From: JALHFZ01 sp963674625
GTDB taxonomy: Bacteria > Synergistota > Synergistia > Synergistales > Aminobacteriaceae
Length of the DNA stretch: 64,000 nt
Assembly (NCBI GenBank): GCA_963674625.2
Contig: CAXXXO010000001.1
Location: forward strand, 372,001 to 436,000
Direction of reading: 5' to 3'
Below the pieces are notes generated by a model. That model had not been told where the DNA came from and made no database searches. It saw only the letters and a program-made list of their open reading frames with translations. Shown here in pieces: positions 15,465 to 23,404 of the stretch. Numbering within the stretch: position 1 is the first letter of the stretch; every line of letters begins with the position of its first letter. Made by a program: the position numbers and the translations under genes.

Positions 15465-16541
15465 ATGAAACTTTTGTGCGGAAAAGCGGGAAAAACAGCA
15501 ATCCTTCTCATCGTCCTTGCAGCAGTGCTGAGTGCTGGGATGGCCATGGCGGCCCCGGAATACAAATGGCGCTTCGGAGTTCCCTGGCCGCGTCCGACCC
15601 AGAACGAATACCACAGCATGTTCTGCGACCTCGTTGGAAAGTACTCCAACGGCAGAATAGAGATGAAGTACTTCCCGGACGGCCAGCTCGGAACCCATGA
15701 CGAACATTTCCACGCCGTTCAGGAGGGAAGCGTTCAGGTTTCCATGTTTGCCCCCTATGTTAACCTCGTCCCCGGCGGAATGCTGAACTGGATGCCGTGG
15801 ACCATACAGGGCTGGGATGAAGCGAAGGTCGCCTTCGAAGCGGAAAAAGGAGTTCTCTGGAAGGTCATGGAGGATGCCTACAACGAAGTGGGAATGCACA
15901 TGCTCTATCAGACTTCCTTCGGTCCTTACGGCCTCGGCAACAGGGAGCGGCCGATCAAGACTCCTGAGGATCTGAAGAACCTCAAGATGCGGGTTTCCGC
16001 CTCCCTCGGTCTTGTCCGTGCCCTCGAGAATATGGGAAAAGGGACTGGAATGACGCTGCAGACAGTGCCCTGGGGAGACCTTTACGACGCTCTCTCCAAG
16101 GGAGTGGTCGACGGCTGCTGGAGCATGTGGCCCTCCCTCGTGGAGGAGCGGCACGCGGAAGTCCTGAAGTACTATTCTGATCTCAATTTCGCATGGGACA
16201 ACAACAACGTGGTCGTCAACAAGGAAATCTGGGATAAACTGCCCCAGGATCTGAAAGATGCCGTAAAGAAGGCCGCTCTCGAGGTCGAAGCGAAGCTCTA
16301 TGAGAAGCAGCAGCTTCTCGAAGCCGGCTTCAAGAAAAAACTGGCCGAAAACAAAGGGTTTGCGATCTATTCTCTGACACCTGAAGAAAGAGAAGCCTTC
16401 CGGCAGAGATCGAATACTCCCGCAATCTGGGAAGAACTCTGCAAGCCCTGGCTCGAGAAGAAATATCCCGGACAGAACATGACCCAGAAGATCCAGGACG
16501 AACTCCAGAAGATCCATGAGCAGGTTTCCGCGAAAAAATAA
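15465..16541 (+). CDS. dctP: TRAP transporter substrate-binding protein, copy 2 (DctP family), 358 aa
   Basis: A secreted receptor at the head of a complete P-Q-M set. The ATG at 15465, after AAGGAGG, gives a signal peptide ending AMAAPEYKW; the longer upstream reading is not a signal peptide. It contains FGVPWPRPTQNEYH, DGQLGTHDEHFHA, LKMRVSASLG and VPWGDLYDALSKGVVDG. The C-terminal WLEKKYPGQNMTQKIQDEL also occurs in copy 1. A stem-loop separates it from dctQ1. The ligand is unknown; the deacylase just upstream suggests an acylated amino acid or other carboxylate. Confidence 0.93.
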   Translation: MKLLCGKAGKTAILLIVLAAVLSAGMAMAAPEYKWRFGVPWPRPTQNEYHSMFCDLVGKYSNGRIEMKYFPDGQLGTHDEHFHAVQEGSVQVSMFAPYVNLVPGGMLNWMPWTIQGWDEAKVAFEAEKGVLWKVMEDAYNEVGMHMLYQTSFGPYGLGNRERPIKTPEDLKNLKMRVSASLGLVRALENMGKGTGMTLQTVPWGDLYDALSKGVVDGCWSMWPSLVEERHAEVLKYYSDLNFAWDNNNVVVNKEIWDKLPQDLKDAVKKAALEVEAKLYEKQQLLEAGFKKKLAENKGFAIYSLTPEEREAFRQRSNTPAIWEELCKPWLEKKYPGQNMTQKIQDELQKIHEQVSAKK

Positions 16542-16556
16542 GCGGTCCGTAAAGAC

Positions 16557-16582
16557 GGGGAGCGTTTTCCTGCGCGCTCCCC
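16557..16582 (+). other. Stem-loop between dctP2 and dctQ1
   Basis: GGGGAGCG (16557-16564) pairs with CGCTCCCC (16575-16582), followed by TCTTTTCT. A partial terminator or stability hairpin between the receptor and permease genes. Confidence 0.65.
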
Positions 16583-16628
16583 TCTTTTCTGTATCTCTAA
16601 AGGTTGCTGCGAGAGGGGGACAATCGTA

Positions 16629-17159
16629 GTGCGGTTCAATAATTTTCTGAGCTCTTTTTTCAGGCTTATAGCCGTTATGGAAAACGTTCTCTGTTCTGCC
16701 GGGCTTTTTCTTACGACTTTCATGGCCTTTTTTCAGGTGCTGAACCGTTATTGGTTTCGTTTCCAGATCATCTGGCTGAACGACGTTTCCCTTTTCGTAT
16801 TCATCTTTACCATGTTTTTCGCAATACCCCTGACGACGAGAGAGGGAGAGCATACGGGAGTCGACGTCTTCGTAAAGACTTTTTTCGGGGCCAGCCGCAT
16901 CCGAACCCTGGGATTCAACGCTTTTCTGAAGGCGGTAAGCATCGCCACCATCGGAGTTTTTATGATCCCCTCCTGGGCCTTCGCCCTCCGGGCGGCGAAG
17001 TATCCTCAGTATGCCACCCTCGTCCGGTGGTTCAATACCAGCTGGCTCATGCAGGCTCTCTTTGTCTGCATGGCCCTTTCCTTGCTCCATCTCGTCTACG
17101 GCCTTATCTGCGACACTGCTGAAATCCGCAGGCTCCGCAAGGCCGGAGAAAGGGGGTAG
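16629..17159 (+). CDS. dctQ: TRAP transporter small permease, set 1 (DctQ), 176 aa
   Basis: A small inner-membrane subunit with four hydrophobic helices. It shows the family pattern in the second-third helix region: NRYWFRFQIIWLNDVSLFVFIFTMFFA, followed by LTTREGEHTGVDVF. It begins at GTG 16629 after GAGGGGGA. It pairs with DctM1, whose GTG is 5 bases after its stop. Same length and layout as DctQ2 at 20030. Confidence 0.92.
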   Translation: MRFNNFLSSFFRLIAVMENVLCSAGLFLTTFMAFFQVLNRYWFRFQIIWLNDVSLFVFIFTMFFAIPLTTREGEHTGVDVFVKTFFGASRIRTLGFNAFLKAVSIATIGVFMIPSWAFALRAAKYPQYATLVRWFNTSWLMQALFVCMALSLLHLVYGLICDTAEIRRLRKAGERG

Positions 17160-17164
17160 CCGCC

Positions 17165-18496
17165 GTGTCTATCGGTGTTCTTGTAACTCTTGCCGTATTC
17201 CTGGCCGGTATTTTTCTCGGACTCCCCCTGGGTTGGGGATTCCTGACAAGCACGGCCGCAGGGCTTTTTGTGCTGGATGAACCGCTGTCCTTCATGTCCG
17301 GCACTTTTTACCATGCCATAGACAATTATGTTCTCATGGCCGTCGCCTTTTTCATCTTTGCCGGGAGCCTCATTTCCTACGCCGGACTCGCCGACCGGAT
17401 CGTCCGTTTTTCCTATGCCGTCGTGGGACGGGTAAAGGGGGGAATGATCGTAGTCGGGCTTATCGCGACAGTCATAATGAGCGCTCTCACCGGATCGTCC
17501 CTTCCGACAATTTCAGCCCTCATACCCCTTCTTGTCCCCCGCCTCGAAAAATACGGCTATAAACGGGCCTATTCTACCGCGGTCCTCTGTTCGAGCAGTT
17601 TTCTCGGGTACCTCATCCCTCCCAGCGTCCCTGCCATGATCTACTGCCTTGTCGCCCAGCAGTCCATCGCGGCCCTTTTCCTTGCGACGGTGATTCCGGG
17701 ACTGATGCTCGCCTTCGGGTACGGCGTGCTCAACTATTTCATCTGCGACAGATACATGGACCCCGATATCGAGGTGCCCACCCATCTTCTTGAACCCGGA
17801 GCGAGAATGAAGGAACTCAAATCCGCCACATGGTCGGCCATTCCTGCCCTCGGGGCCCCGGTCGTCATCCTCGTGGGAATTTACGGAGGAATTTTCACCC
17901 CCAATGAAGCCGGGGCAGTGGCCGTAGTCTACTGCCTGCTCATCGGCTTCTTCGTCTACAGGCAGCTCACACTGAAGAGCCTCGGCTCGGCCGTCATGAG
18001 CACCCTCATCAGCGTCGGAATGATCGGTCTGCTCATTGCGGCGGGAACCGTGTTTACAAGGTTTCTCATTCGTCAGGGCGCCGCCCAGGCCCTTGCATCT
18101 GGGATCCTCGGCATGTTTGACAGCAAGATTTTGATCCTGCTTTCCCTCAACATCTTTCTTCTGATTCTGGGGATGTTCATCGACGGAATTCCCATCCTCA
18201 TCCTCGCCGTTCCCCTCGTTCTTCCTCTTATCAGTGAACTGAACATGAACCTTGTCCATCTCGGGTCCATGATCATTGTCAACGTCGGACTCGGTGTGGT
18301 GACGCCCCCCTATGCCATATCTATTTTTGTCGGGTCGAGATTGTCCGGAGTGTCTTACGGCGACCTGGTAAAACCCATGATGCTTTTTCTCGTCCTCGTG
18401 GGAATCCCTGTGCTGCTTCTGACAACGTACATCCCTGCCCTTTCATGCTGGCTTCCCACCCTGCTGCTCGGAGAACAGATAGTGGGACCGTGGTGA
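17165..18496 (+). CDS. dctM: TRAP transporter large permease, set 1 (DctM), 443 aa
   Basis: The ion-coupled transport subunit, with about 12 hydrophobic segments. The N-terminus (FLGLPLGWGFLTSTAAGLFVLDE), the ALTGSSLPTISALIPLLVPRLEKYGY stretch and GGIFTPNEAGAVAVVY are typical of DctM proteins, as is VNVGLGVVTPPYAISIFVGSRLSGV near the end. The GTG at 17165 follows dctQ1 by 5 bases. It closes the first P-Q-M set and probably also serves dctP1. Na+ coupling is usual for the family but is not shown here. Confidence 0.94.
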   Translation: MSIGVLVTLAVFLAGIFLGLPLGWGFLTSTAAGLFVLDEPLSFMSGTFYHAIDNYVLMAVAFFIFAGSLISYAGLADRIVRFSYAVVGRVKGGMIVVGLIATVIMSALTGSSLPTISALIPLLVPRLEKYGYKRAYSTAVLCSSSFLGYLIPPSVPAMIYCLVAQQSIAALFLATVIPGLMLAFGYGVLNYFICDRYMDPDIEVPTHLLEPGARMKELKSATWSAIPALGAPVVILVGIYGGIFTPNEAGAVAVVYCLLIGFFVYRQLTLKSLGSAVMSTLISVGMIGLLIAAGTVFTRFLIRQGAAQALASGILGMFDSKILILLSLNIFLLILGMFIDGIPILILAVPLVLPLISELNMNLVHLGSMIIVNVGLGVVTPPYAISIFVGSRLSGVSYGDLVKPMMLFLVLVGIPVLLLTTYIPALSCWLPTLLLGEQIVGPW

Positions 18497-18526
18497 GTTT
18501 AGGGATAACCTGGCTGGTAATTTGAA

Positions 18527-18562
18527 TTGACAATAAGGACTCCATGAAATAGCATGTATAAT
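18527..18562 (+). promoter_or_regulatory. Promoter region of the second TRAP set
   Basis: A consensus TTGACA (18527-18532) is followed after 17 bases by TAGCAT (18550-18555); a perfect TATAAT lies slightly further on (18557-18562) at a non-ideal 24-base spacing. A near-palindrome, GTTTGATAAAAC, comes right after and could be an operator. The surrounding DNA is much richer in AT than the genes on the left. Confidence 0.6.
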
Positions 18563-18729
18563 GTTTGATAAAACAGTTGAAGCGAGAACCTTGATTCCTG
18601 ACAAGTATCTTAACAAAAGGGGGTTTTGGGGGATGATGGGGTATTTGCTTATTTTGGAGGTGAGAGAAGAGCGATAAAAATTGAGGAGGAATATTCCGAT
18701 TTTTTTTGGTTCCATATAATAGAGAGGGG

Positions 18730-19842
18730 ATGAAATGGGTGCGAAATGTAAGAAAAATCTCGAAATTAATTTTTGGTGTGTTTTTGCTTACGTTGTTTGT
18801 TTTTTCTTTCCTTACTCTTTCTTCCGAAGCAGCGAGCAATCCGGAATATAAATGGAAGCTGGGGATTCCATGGACACGGCCGGCGGTTGACGAGAACCTG
18901 AGACTCTTCTGTCAGTTGGTGGGGGAGTATTCGGGTGGGCGCATCGAACTGAAATATTACCCCGATGGACAACTTGGATCCCATGACGAGACCTTTCATG
19001 CCGTCCGCAGAGGGGACGTCACCATGGGACTTTTCTCTGCTTACGTCAATCTTATCCCGGGCGGAATGATCAACTGGATGCCCTGGAGCGTAGAAAACTG
19101 GGACGCAGCCAAAATCCTCTATAAGCATGGCGAGGGGATAATCTGGATAGCCACAGAGGCTGCCTATAATGAAGTCGGAACGCATCAGATTCTCAATATT
19201 ATGTATGGCCCTTACGGTGTGGGTTCTAAAATCCGTCCGATCAGGACCCCCAAAGATCTTGACGGACTTCGATTCAGAGTTTCCGCTTCCCTTGCGTCCG
19301 TAAAAGTGTTTGAGAACATCGTAAAGAATGCGGGCGTCAATATGTCTTTTGAGACAATTCCGTGGGCCGACCTCTACAACGCTCTTGCTAAAGGAGTTGT
19401 CGATACAATCTGGAGCATGTGGCCCTCTTTGATCGACGAGCGTCACGGAGAAGTTTTATCATACTACAGCAACTTGAACTGGACATGGGACTGCAATAAT
19501 CTGGTTATCAACAAGAAAATTTGGGATGCACTGCCTCAGGATCTCAAGGATGCCGTAAACAAGGCTGCCATGATTGTTGAGGAAAAACAGTTCCAGAAAC
19601 AGAAGGCAATCGAGGACGAATATATCGAGAAAGTCCGCAAGATTCCTGGCTTTACGCTGGTTGAGCTGACTCCGGAGGAGCGGGAAGTTTTCCGGAAGAT
19701 GTCCGATATGCCGAAGATTTGGGATGAGCTCGCAAGACCCTGGCTCGAGAAGGCATTTCCAGGGCAGAATATGCAGGAAAAGATGCTCGCTGAAATTGAA
19801 CGGGTTCATAAAGAGGTTGCCGCAGCAAAGGGCAAAAAGTAG
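18730..19842 (+). CDS. dctP: TRAP transporter substrate-binding protein, copy 3 (DctP family), 370 aa
   Basis: The receptor of the second P-Q-M set. The signal peptide is followed by ASNPEYKWKLGIPWTRPAVDENL. It keeps DGQLGSHDETFHA, FRVSASLASVK with the conserved Arg, and IPWADLYNALAKGVVDT. By eye it is clearly more diverged than copies 1 and 2 are from each other, so it may bind a different ligand. The start is uncertain: ATG 18730 directly abuts its GAGGGG, while GTG 18739 has normal 9-base spacing and also leaves a good signal peptide. Lower GC than the first set. Confidence 0.9.
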   Translation: MKWVRNVRKISKLIFGVFLLTLFVFSFLTLSSEAASNPEYKWKLGIPWTRPAVDENLRLFCQLVGEYSGGRIELKYYPDGQLGSHDETFHAVRRGDVTMGLFSAYVNLIPGGMINWMPWSVENWDAAKILYKHGEGIIWIATEAAYNEVGTHQILNIMYGPYGVGSKIRPIRTPKDLDGLRFRVSASLASVKVFENIVKNAGVNMSFETIPWADLYNALAKGVVDTIWSMWPSLIDERHGEVLSYYSNLNWTWDCNNLVINKKIWDALPQDLKDAVNKAAMIVEEKQFQKQKAIEDEYIEKVRKIPGFTLVELTPEEREVFRKMSDMPKIWDELARPWLEKAFPGQNMQEKMLAEIERVHKEVAAAKGKK

Positions 19843-19874
19843 AATTTATCCACGGAATTTCTTATGAATCACTC

Positions 19875-19905
19875 GCACGGGCGGGATTGTATGGTCCGCC
19901 CGTGC
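19875..19905 (+). other. Stem-loop between dctP3 and dctQ2
   Basis: A 10-bp GC-rich stem (19875-19884 with 19896-19905) followed by ATTTTCG. Same position relative to the receptor gene as in set 1. Confidence 0.7.
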
Positions 19906-20029
19906 ATTTTCGATTTGCTGACTTATCCTTTTTACAAAGGAATTTATTGGTTATTTCCTATTTCCAACCTTTCCTCCAAAAACTAATTCGAAGAAGAGGG
20001 TACCTCATTCACAGACAGGGGGGGTTTAT

Positions 20030-20557
20030 GTGGCTACATTCTTTCGAAAGTTTTTCTCTTTCCTTTCAATTGTCGAGAACATAATTTGTGCCGCCGGTCT
20101 TCTGGGTACAAGCCTGATGATTTCTTTTCAAATCCTCAACCGATTCTGGCTGCGCCTCGACATAAAGTGGATCAACGATCTTTCCCTTTTCATCTTTATC
20201 TTCTTTGTTTTCTTTGCCATTGTCCTCACCACGAGGGAGGATGGCCATACAAGTGTCGACATGTTCGTGGATTTTCTTTTTGAAAAAAATCCTTTTGGAA
20301 GAGCGCTCTATCTCCTTTTCACGAGAATTCTCTGTATGCTGACGATCGCCGTTTTTCTTATCCCGGCATATTATTTTGCCATGGACGCCTATCAATATCC
20401 CCAACCTGGCAACCTCGTCCAATGGTTCAACGAGAGCTGGCTGATGGAGAGCCTTTTTTTCACTATGATATTAAGCCTCTTGCATCTTATTTATAATGTA
20501 ATTATTGGCTTCGGGAAACTTGCCGAATTGAAAAAACCATTGGTCAAGGGGGAGTAG
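20030..20557 (+). CDS. dctQ: TRAP transporter small permease, set 2 (DctQ), 175 aa
   Basis: A four-helix small subunit, parallel to DctQ1: NRFWLRLDIKWINDLSLFIFIFFVFFA followed by LTTREDGHTSVDMF. The GTG at 20030 lies after a G-rich stretch that may serve as ribosome site. DctM2 starts 5 bases after its stop, exactly as in set 1. Codon use is more AT-rich than in DctQ1, which argues that the two sets have different histories. Confidence 0.92.
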   Translation: MATFFRKFFSFLSIVENIICAAGLLGTSLMISFQILNRFWLRLDIKWINDLSLFIFIFFVFFAIVLTTREDGHTSVDMFVDFLFEKNPFGRALYLLFTRILCMLTIAVFLIPAYYFAMDAYQYPQPGNLVQWFNESWLMESLFFTMILSLLHLIYNVIIGFGKLAELKKPLVKGE

Positions 20558-20562
20558 AAACC

Positions 20563-21888
20563 ATGGAATTCGGTATTGTATTAGCTCTCGTCACCTTTAT
20601 TGTGGTTATTGCGATCGGTATTCCTCTGGGATGGGGTTTTCTTGGAAGCACTATTGCCGGATTATGGGGTCTTGATGAACCTCTCGGCTTTATTGCCGGA
20701 ACATTTTACCATTCTATAAACAATTATGTGCTGATGGGCATCGCCTTCTTTATATTTGCAGGTGCGCTGATAGCTCAAGCAGGACTTGCGGACAGAATTG
20801 TGCGTTTTTCCTATGCACTTGTAGGAAAAGCCCGAGGAGGACTCATTATCGTCGCAATCGTGGCTTCCCTCATAATGGGAGCCCTGACCGGCTCTTCTCT
20901 TCCTGTCATTTCGGCCCTCATACCGCTTCTTGTTCCTCAACTCGAAAGATACGGATATAATAGGGTATATACGACTTCCGTTCTTTGTTCAAGCAGTTTT
21001 CTCGGTTATCTTATCCCTCCCAGCGTACCGGCGATGATCTATTGTCTCATCGCCCAACAGTCTGTTGCCGCCATGTTTCTTGCGACAATATTTCCCGGCC
21101 TGATCCTCGCTTTTGGCTACGGTGTTGTGAACTATTTCATCTGCTCAAGGTATATTGATGAGACCAAAGCTCCTCCGGCCCTTGAACCAACGCTGAGAAG
21201 AAAAGAACTTTTCACTGCGACGTGGACAGCTCTTCCGGCTTTGGGTGCTCCCGGAATTATCCTCGCGGGGATCTATGGCGGATTTTTCACCCCCAATGAG
21301 GCTGGAGCGGTAGGAGTAATCTACAGCATCTTCGTAGGCTTTCTCGTATATCGCGACCTGACAATGAAACGGCTCTGGGCGGCAATTTTCGGATCAATAC
21401 TGACCGTGGGAATGATCAATCTTATGATTGCCACAGGAACGGTATTCACCCGACTGCTTATCAGAGAGGGAGTAGCTCAGACAGTAGCCGCCGGAATTCT
21501 TGGGATGTTCGAAAGCAAGGTATTGATCCTCCTTGCCATGAACGTGTTTCTGCTCATTCTTGGTATGTTCATCGACGGAACACCTATTCTGATCCTTGCC
21601 GTGCCTCTGATTCTGCCCCTGATTCAACAGCTTGATGTGAACCTGATACAGCTTGGCGCCATCGTGATCGTGAACGTAGGGCTTGGAGTTGTGACGCCTC
21701 CCTTTGCCATTTCCATGTTTGTGGGGTCCCGGCTGGCAGACGTGAAATATGCGGAACTCATAAAACCCATGGCAATCTTTCTATTTCTTGTAGGCCTGCC
21801 TGTTCTTCTGCTGACTACATTCGTTCCTGCACTGTCATGCTGGCTTCCAACGGTGCTGCTCGGAATCGATACGGTCGGGAAATGGTAA
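20563..21888 (+). CDS. dctM: TRAP transporter large permease, set 2 (DctM), 441 aa
   Basis: The transport subunit of the second set, co-linear with DctM1 over its whole length: GIPLGWGFLGSTIAGLWGLDE, ALTGSSLPVISALIPLLVPQLERYGY, GGFFTPNEAGAVGVIY and VNVGLGVVTPPFAISMFVGSRLADV. It has about 12 hydrophobic helices. The M81 peptidase gene starts 24 bases after its stop, with its own AAAGGAGG, so the transporter and peptidase are probably one transcript and share a substrate route. Confidence 0.94.
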   Translation: MEFGIVLALVTFIVVIAIGIPLGWGFLGSTIAGLWGLDEPLGFIAGTFYHSINNYVLMGIAFFIFAGALIAQAGLADRIVRFSYALVGKARGGLIIVAIVASLIMGALTGSSLPVISALIPLLVPQLERYGYNRVYTTSVLCSSSFLGYLIPPSVPAMIYCLIAQQSVAAMFLATIFPGLILAFGYGVVNYFICSRYIDETKAPPALEPTLRRKELFTATWTALPALGAPGIILAGIYGGFFTPNEAGAVGVIYSIFVGFLVYRDLTMKRLWAAIFGSILTVGMINLMIATGTVFTRLLIREGVAQTVAAGILGMFESKVLILLAMNVFLLILGMFIDGTPILILAVPLILPLIQQLDVNLIQLGAIVIVNVGLGVVTPPFAISMFVGSRLADVKYAELIKPMAIFLFLVGLPVLLLTTFVPALSCWLPTVLLGIDTVGKW

Positions 21889-21912
21889 ATTTTATTGAAA
21901 GGAGGCTATGCA

Positions 21913-23388
21913 ATGAAAAAGAGGGTTCTGATAGGGGAGCTCAAGCATGAGACCAATTCATTCATTGAAAAGAAAACCGACAGGAATTCTTATGAAAATT
22001 TCCACTTGAAACTTGGAGAAGACGTCGTTCCTTACTTTATGAATATCGAGACCGAACTCAAGGGAATGATGACCGCTTTTGAAGAAGACGGGACTGAATT
22101 TCTTGCTGTCCTCGGTGCAGAAGCAATGCCCGGAGGGCCGGTTTCAAGGGATTTTTTCGATTTCACAAAAGACATCATAATAAGAGCATTGCGGGAACAA
22201 GGGCCCTTTGACGGAGTGCTTCTGGCGCTCCATGGGGCGATGGTCTTGGAGGACTGCTTCGATGCAGAGGGAGAGCTTCTCTCCGATATCCGGAGAGCGG
22301 CCGGTCCTGACATGCCGGTAATGGCCACCCTTGATCTCCACGGAAACTTTACCGCCGAGATGGAAGCGGCTGCGACTGCGTGTTTCGGATATGATACATA
22401 CCCCCATATCGATATGTTCGAACGAGGGTACGAGGCTGCGAAGCTGATGGGAAAAACCCTGAGAGCCGAAGTGCACCCTTTGATGCGATATCGCAGAATT
22501 CCCATACTCTCTCCGACGATTCCGACATCAAAGGAACCCTACGCAGGGTTGATGAAGAGGGTTTCGGAAATAGAGGAGATTCCGGGAATACTTTCGGTTT
22601 CATTAATGCACGGCTTCGCCTGGTCTGACATTCCGGATGTTGGGGTTTCCGTGGTCGTTGTGACCGATAACGACGAAGAATTGGCAGAGAGAATTCTCGA
22701 TGAACTTGCCGGCAGAATATGGGATGAAAGGAACCTTTTCTCAAAGCATCTCCTTACCCCTGAAGAAGCCGTGAGAGAAGCCCTTGAATCGTCCGAGTGG
22801 CCCGTCCTCCTTGCCGATACTTCAGATAACCCCGGAGGGGGCGCACCGACGGACGGAACGCAGCTTCTGGCGGAATTGATAAGGCAAAAGGTTAAAAACG
22901 CCGCATTCGCACTGATTGTAGATCCTGAAAGCGTCGAGACTGCTATTCGATCGGGAGTCGGAGAGTTCGTCCGGCTTCGTCTCGGAGGAAAAACGGCACC
23001 GGCGGAAAATCATGGCTTCCCGCTCGATATTCAGGCAAAAGTGCTTACCATAGCTGACGGAAAATATATTATTCGCGGCCCCATGTGCACAGGACTGTCT
23101 ATTGACATGGGTAAAACGGTTGTTCTGGATATTGACGGCATCGAAGTGATCGTTTCCGAACTGAGGACTCAGCCGTGGGATGCAGAGGCCTTCCGGCGAA
23201 TGGGAATAGATCCCGCGAATCGGAAAATTATTGTTGTGAAATCTGCGGCTCACTTCAGGGCAGCTTTTGAGCCCATCGCTGGGAAAATTTTGGAGGTCGA
23301 CCTTCCCGGGCTGGTATCGAACAACTTCGCAAACTTCAGCTTCAAAAATATTCTTCGTCCGGTCTTTCCGCTGGACCGAATCGATTAA
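21913..23388 (+). CDS. M81 / MlrC-type metallopeptidase-like protein, 491 aa
   Basis: Homologue of microcystinase C (MlrC), whose family comprises zinc amidohydrolases acting on linear peptides with unusual or D-residues. The DxH zinc ligands are seen in MATLDLHGNFT and the third His in TYPHIDMFERG. The C-terminal MlrC domain includes ADTSDNPGGGAPTDGT and GPMCTGLSIDMGKTVVL. Start ATG 21913, after AAAGGAGG; the TTG at 21895 lies inside that site. Lack of a signal peptide points to cytoplasmic hydrolysis of something imported by TRAP set 2. Its GC is low like set 2, whereas the next gene is GC-rich. Confidence 0.88.
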   Translation: MKKRVLIGELKHETNSFIEKKTDRNSYENFHLKLGEDVVPYFMNIETELKGMMTAFEEDGTEFLAVLGAEAMPGGPVSRDFFDFTKDIIIRALREQGPFDGVLLALHGAMVLEDCFDAEGELLSDIRRAAGPDMPVMATLDLHGNFTAEMEAAATACFGYDTYPHIDMFERGYEAAKLMGKTLRAEVHPLMRYRRIPILSPTIPTSKEPYAGLMKRVSEIEEIPGILSVSLMHGFAWSDIPDVGVSVVVVTDNDEELAERILDELAGRIWDERNLFSKHLLTPEEAVREALESSEWPVLLADTSDNPGGGAPTDGTQLLAELIRQKVKNAAFALIVDPESVETAIRSGVGEFVRLRLGGKTAPAENHGFPLDIQAKVLTIADGKYIIRGPMCTGLSIDMGKTVVLDIDGIEVIVSELRTQPWDAEAFRRMGIDPANRKIIVVKSAAHFRAAFEPIAGKILEVDLPGLVSNNFANFSFKNILRPVFPLDRID

Positions 23389-23404
23389 TTCCGGAGGTGC
23401 TCTT

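Noticed and set aside
15252..17090. A 612-codon open frame on the minus strand opposite the TRAP genes
   Set aside because: It is antisense to dctP2 and dctQ1, has no ribosome site, and its composition is a mirror of codon bias in GC-rich DNA.
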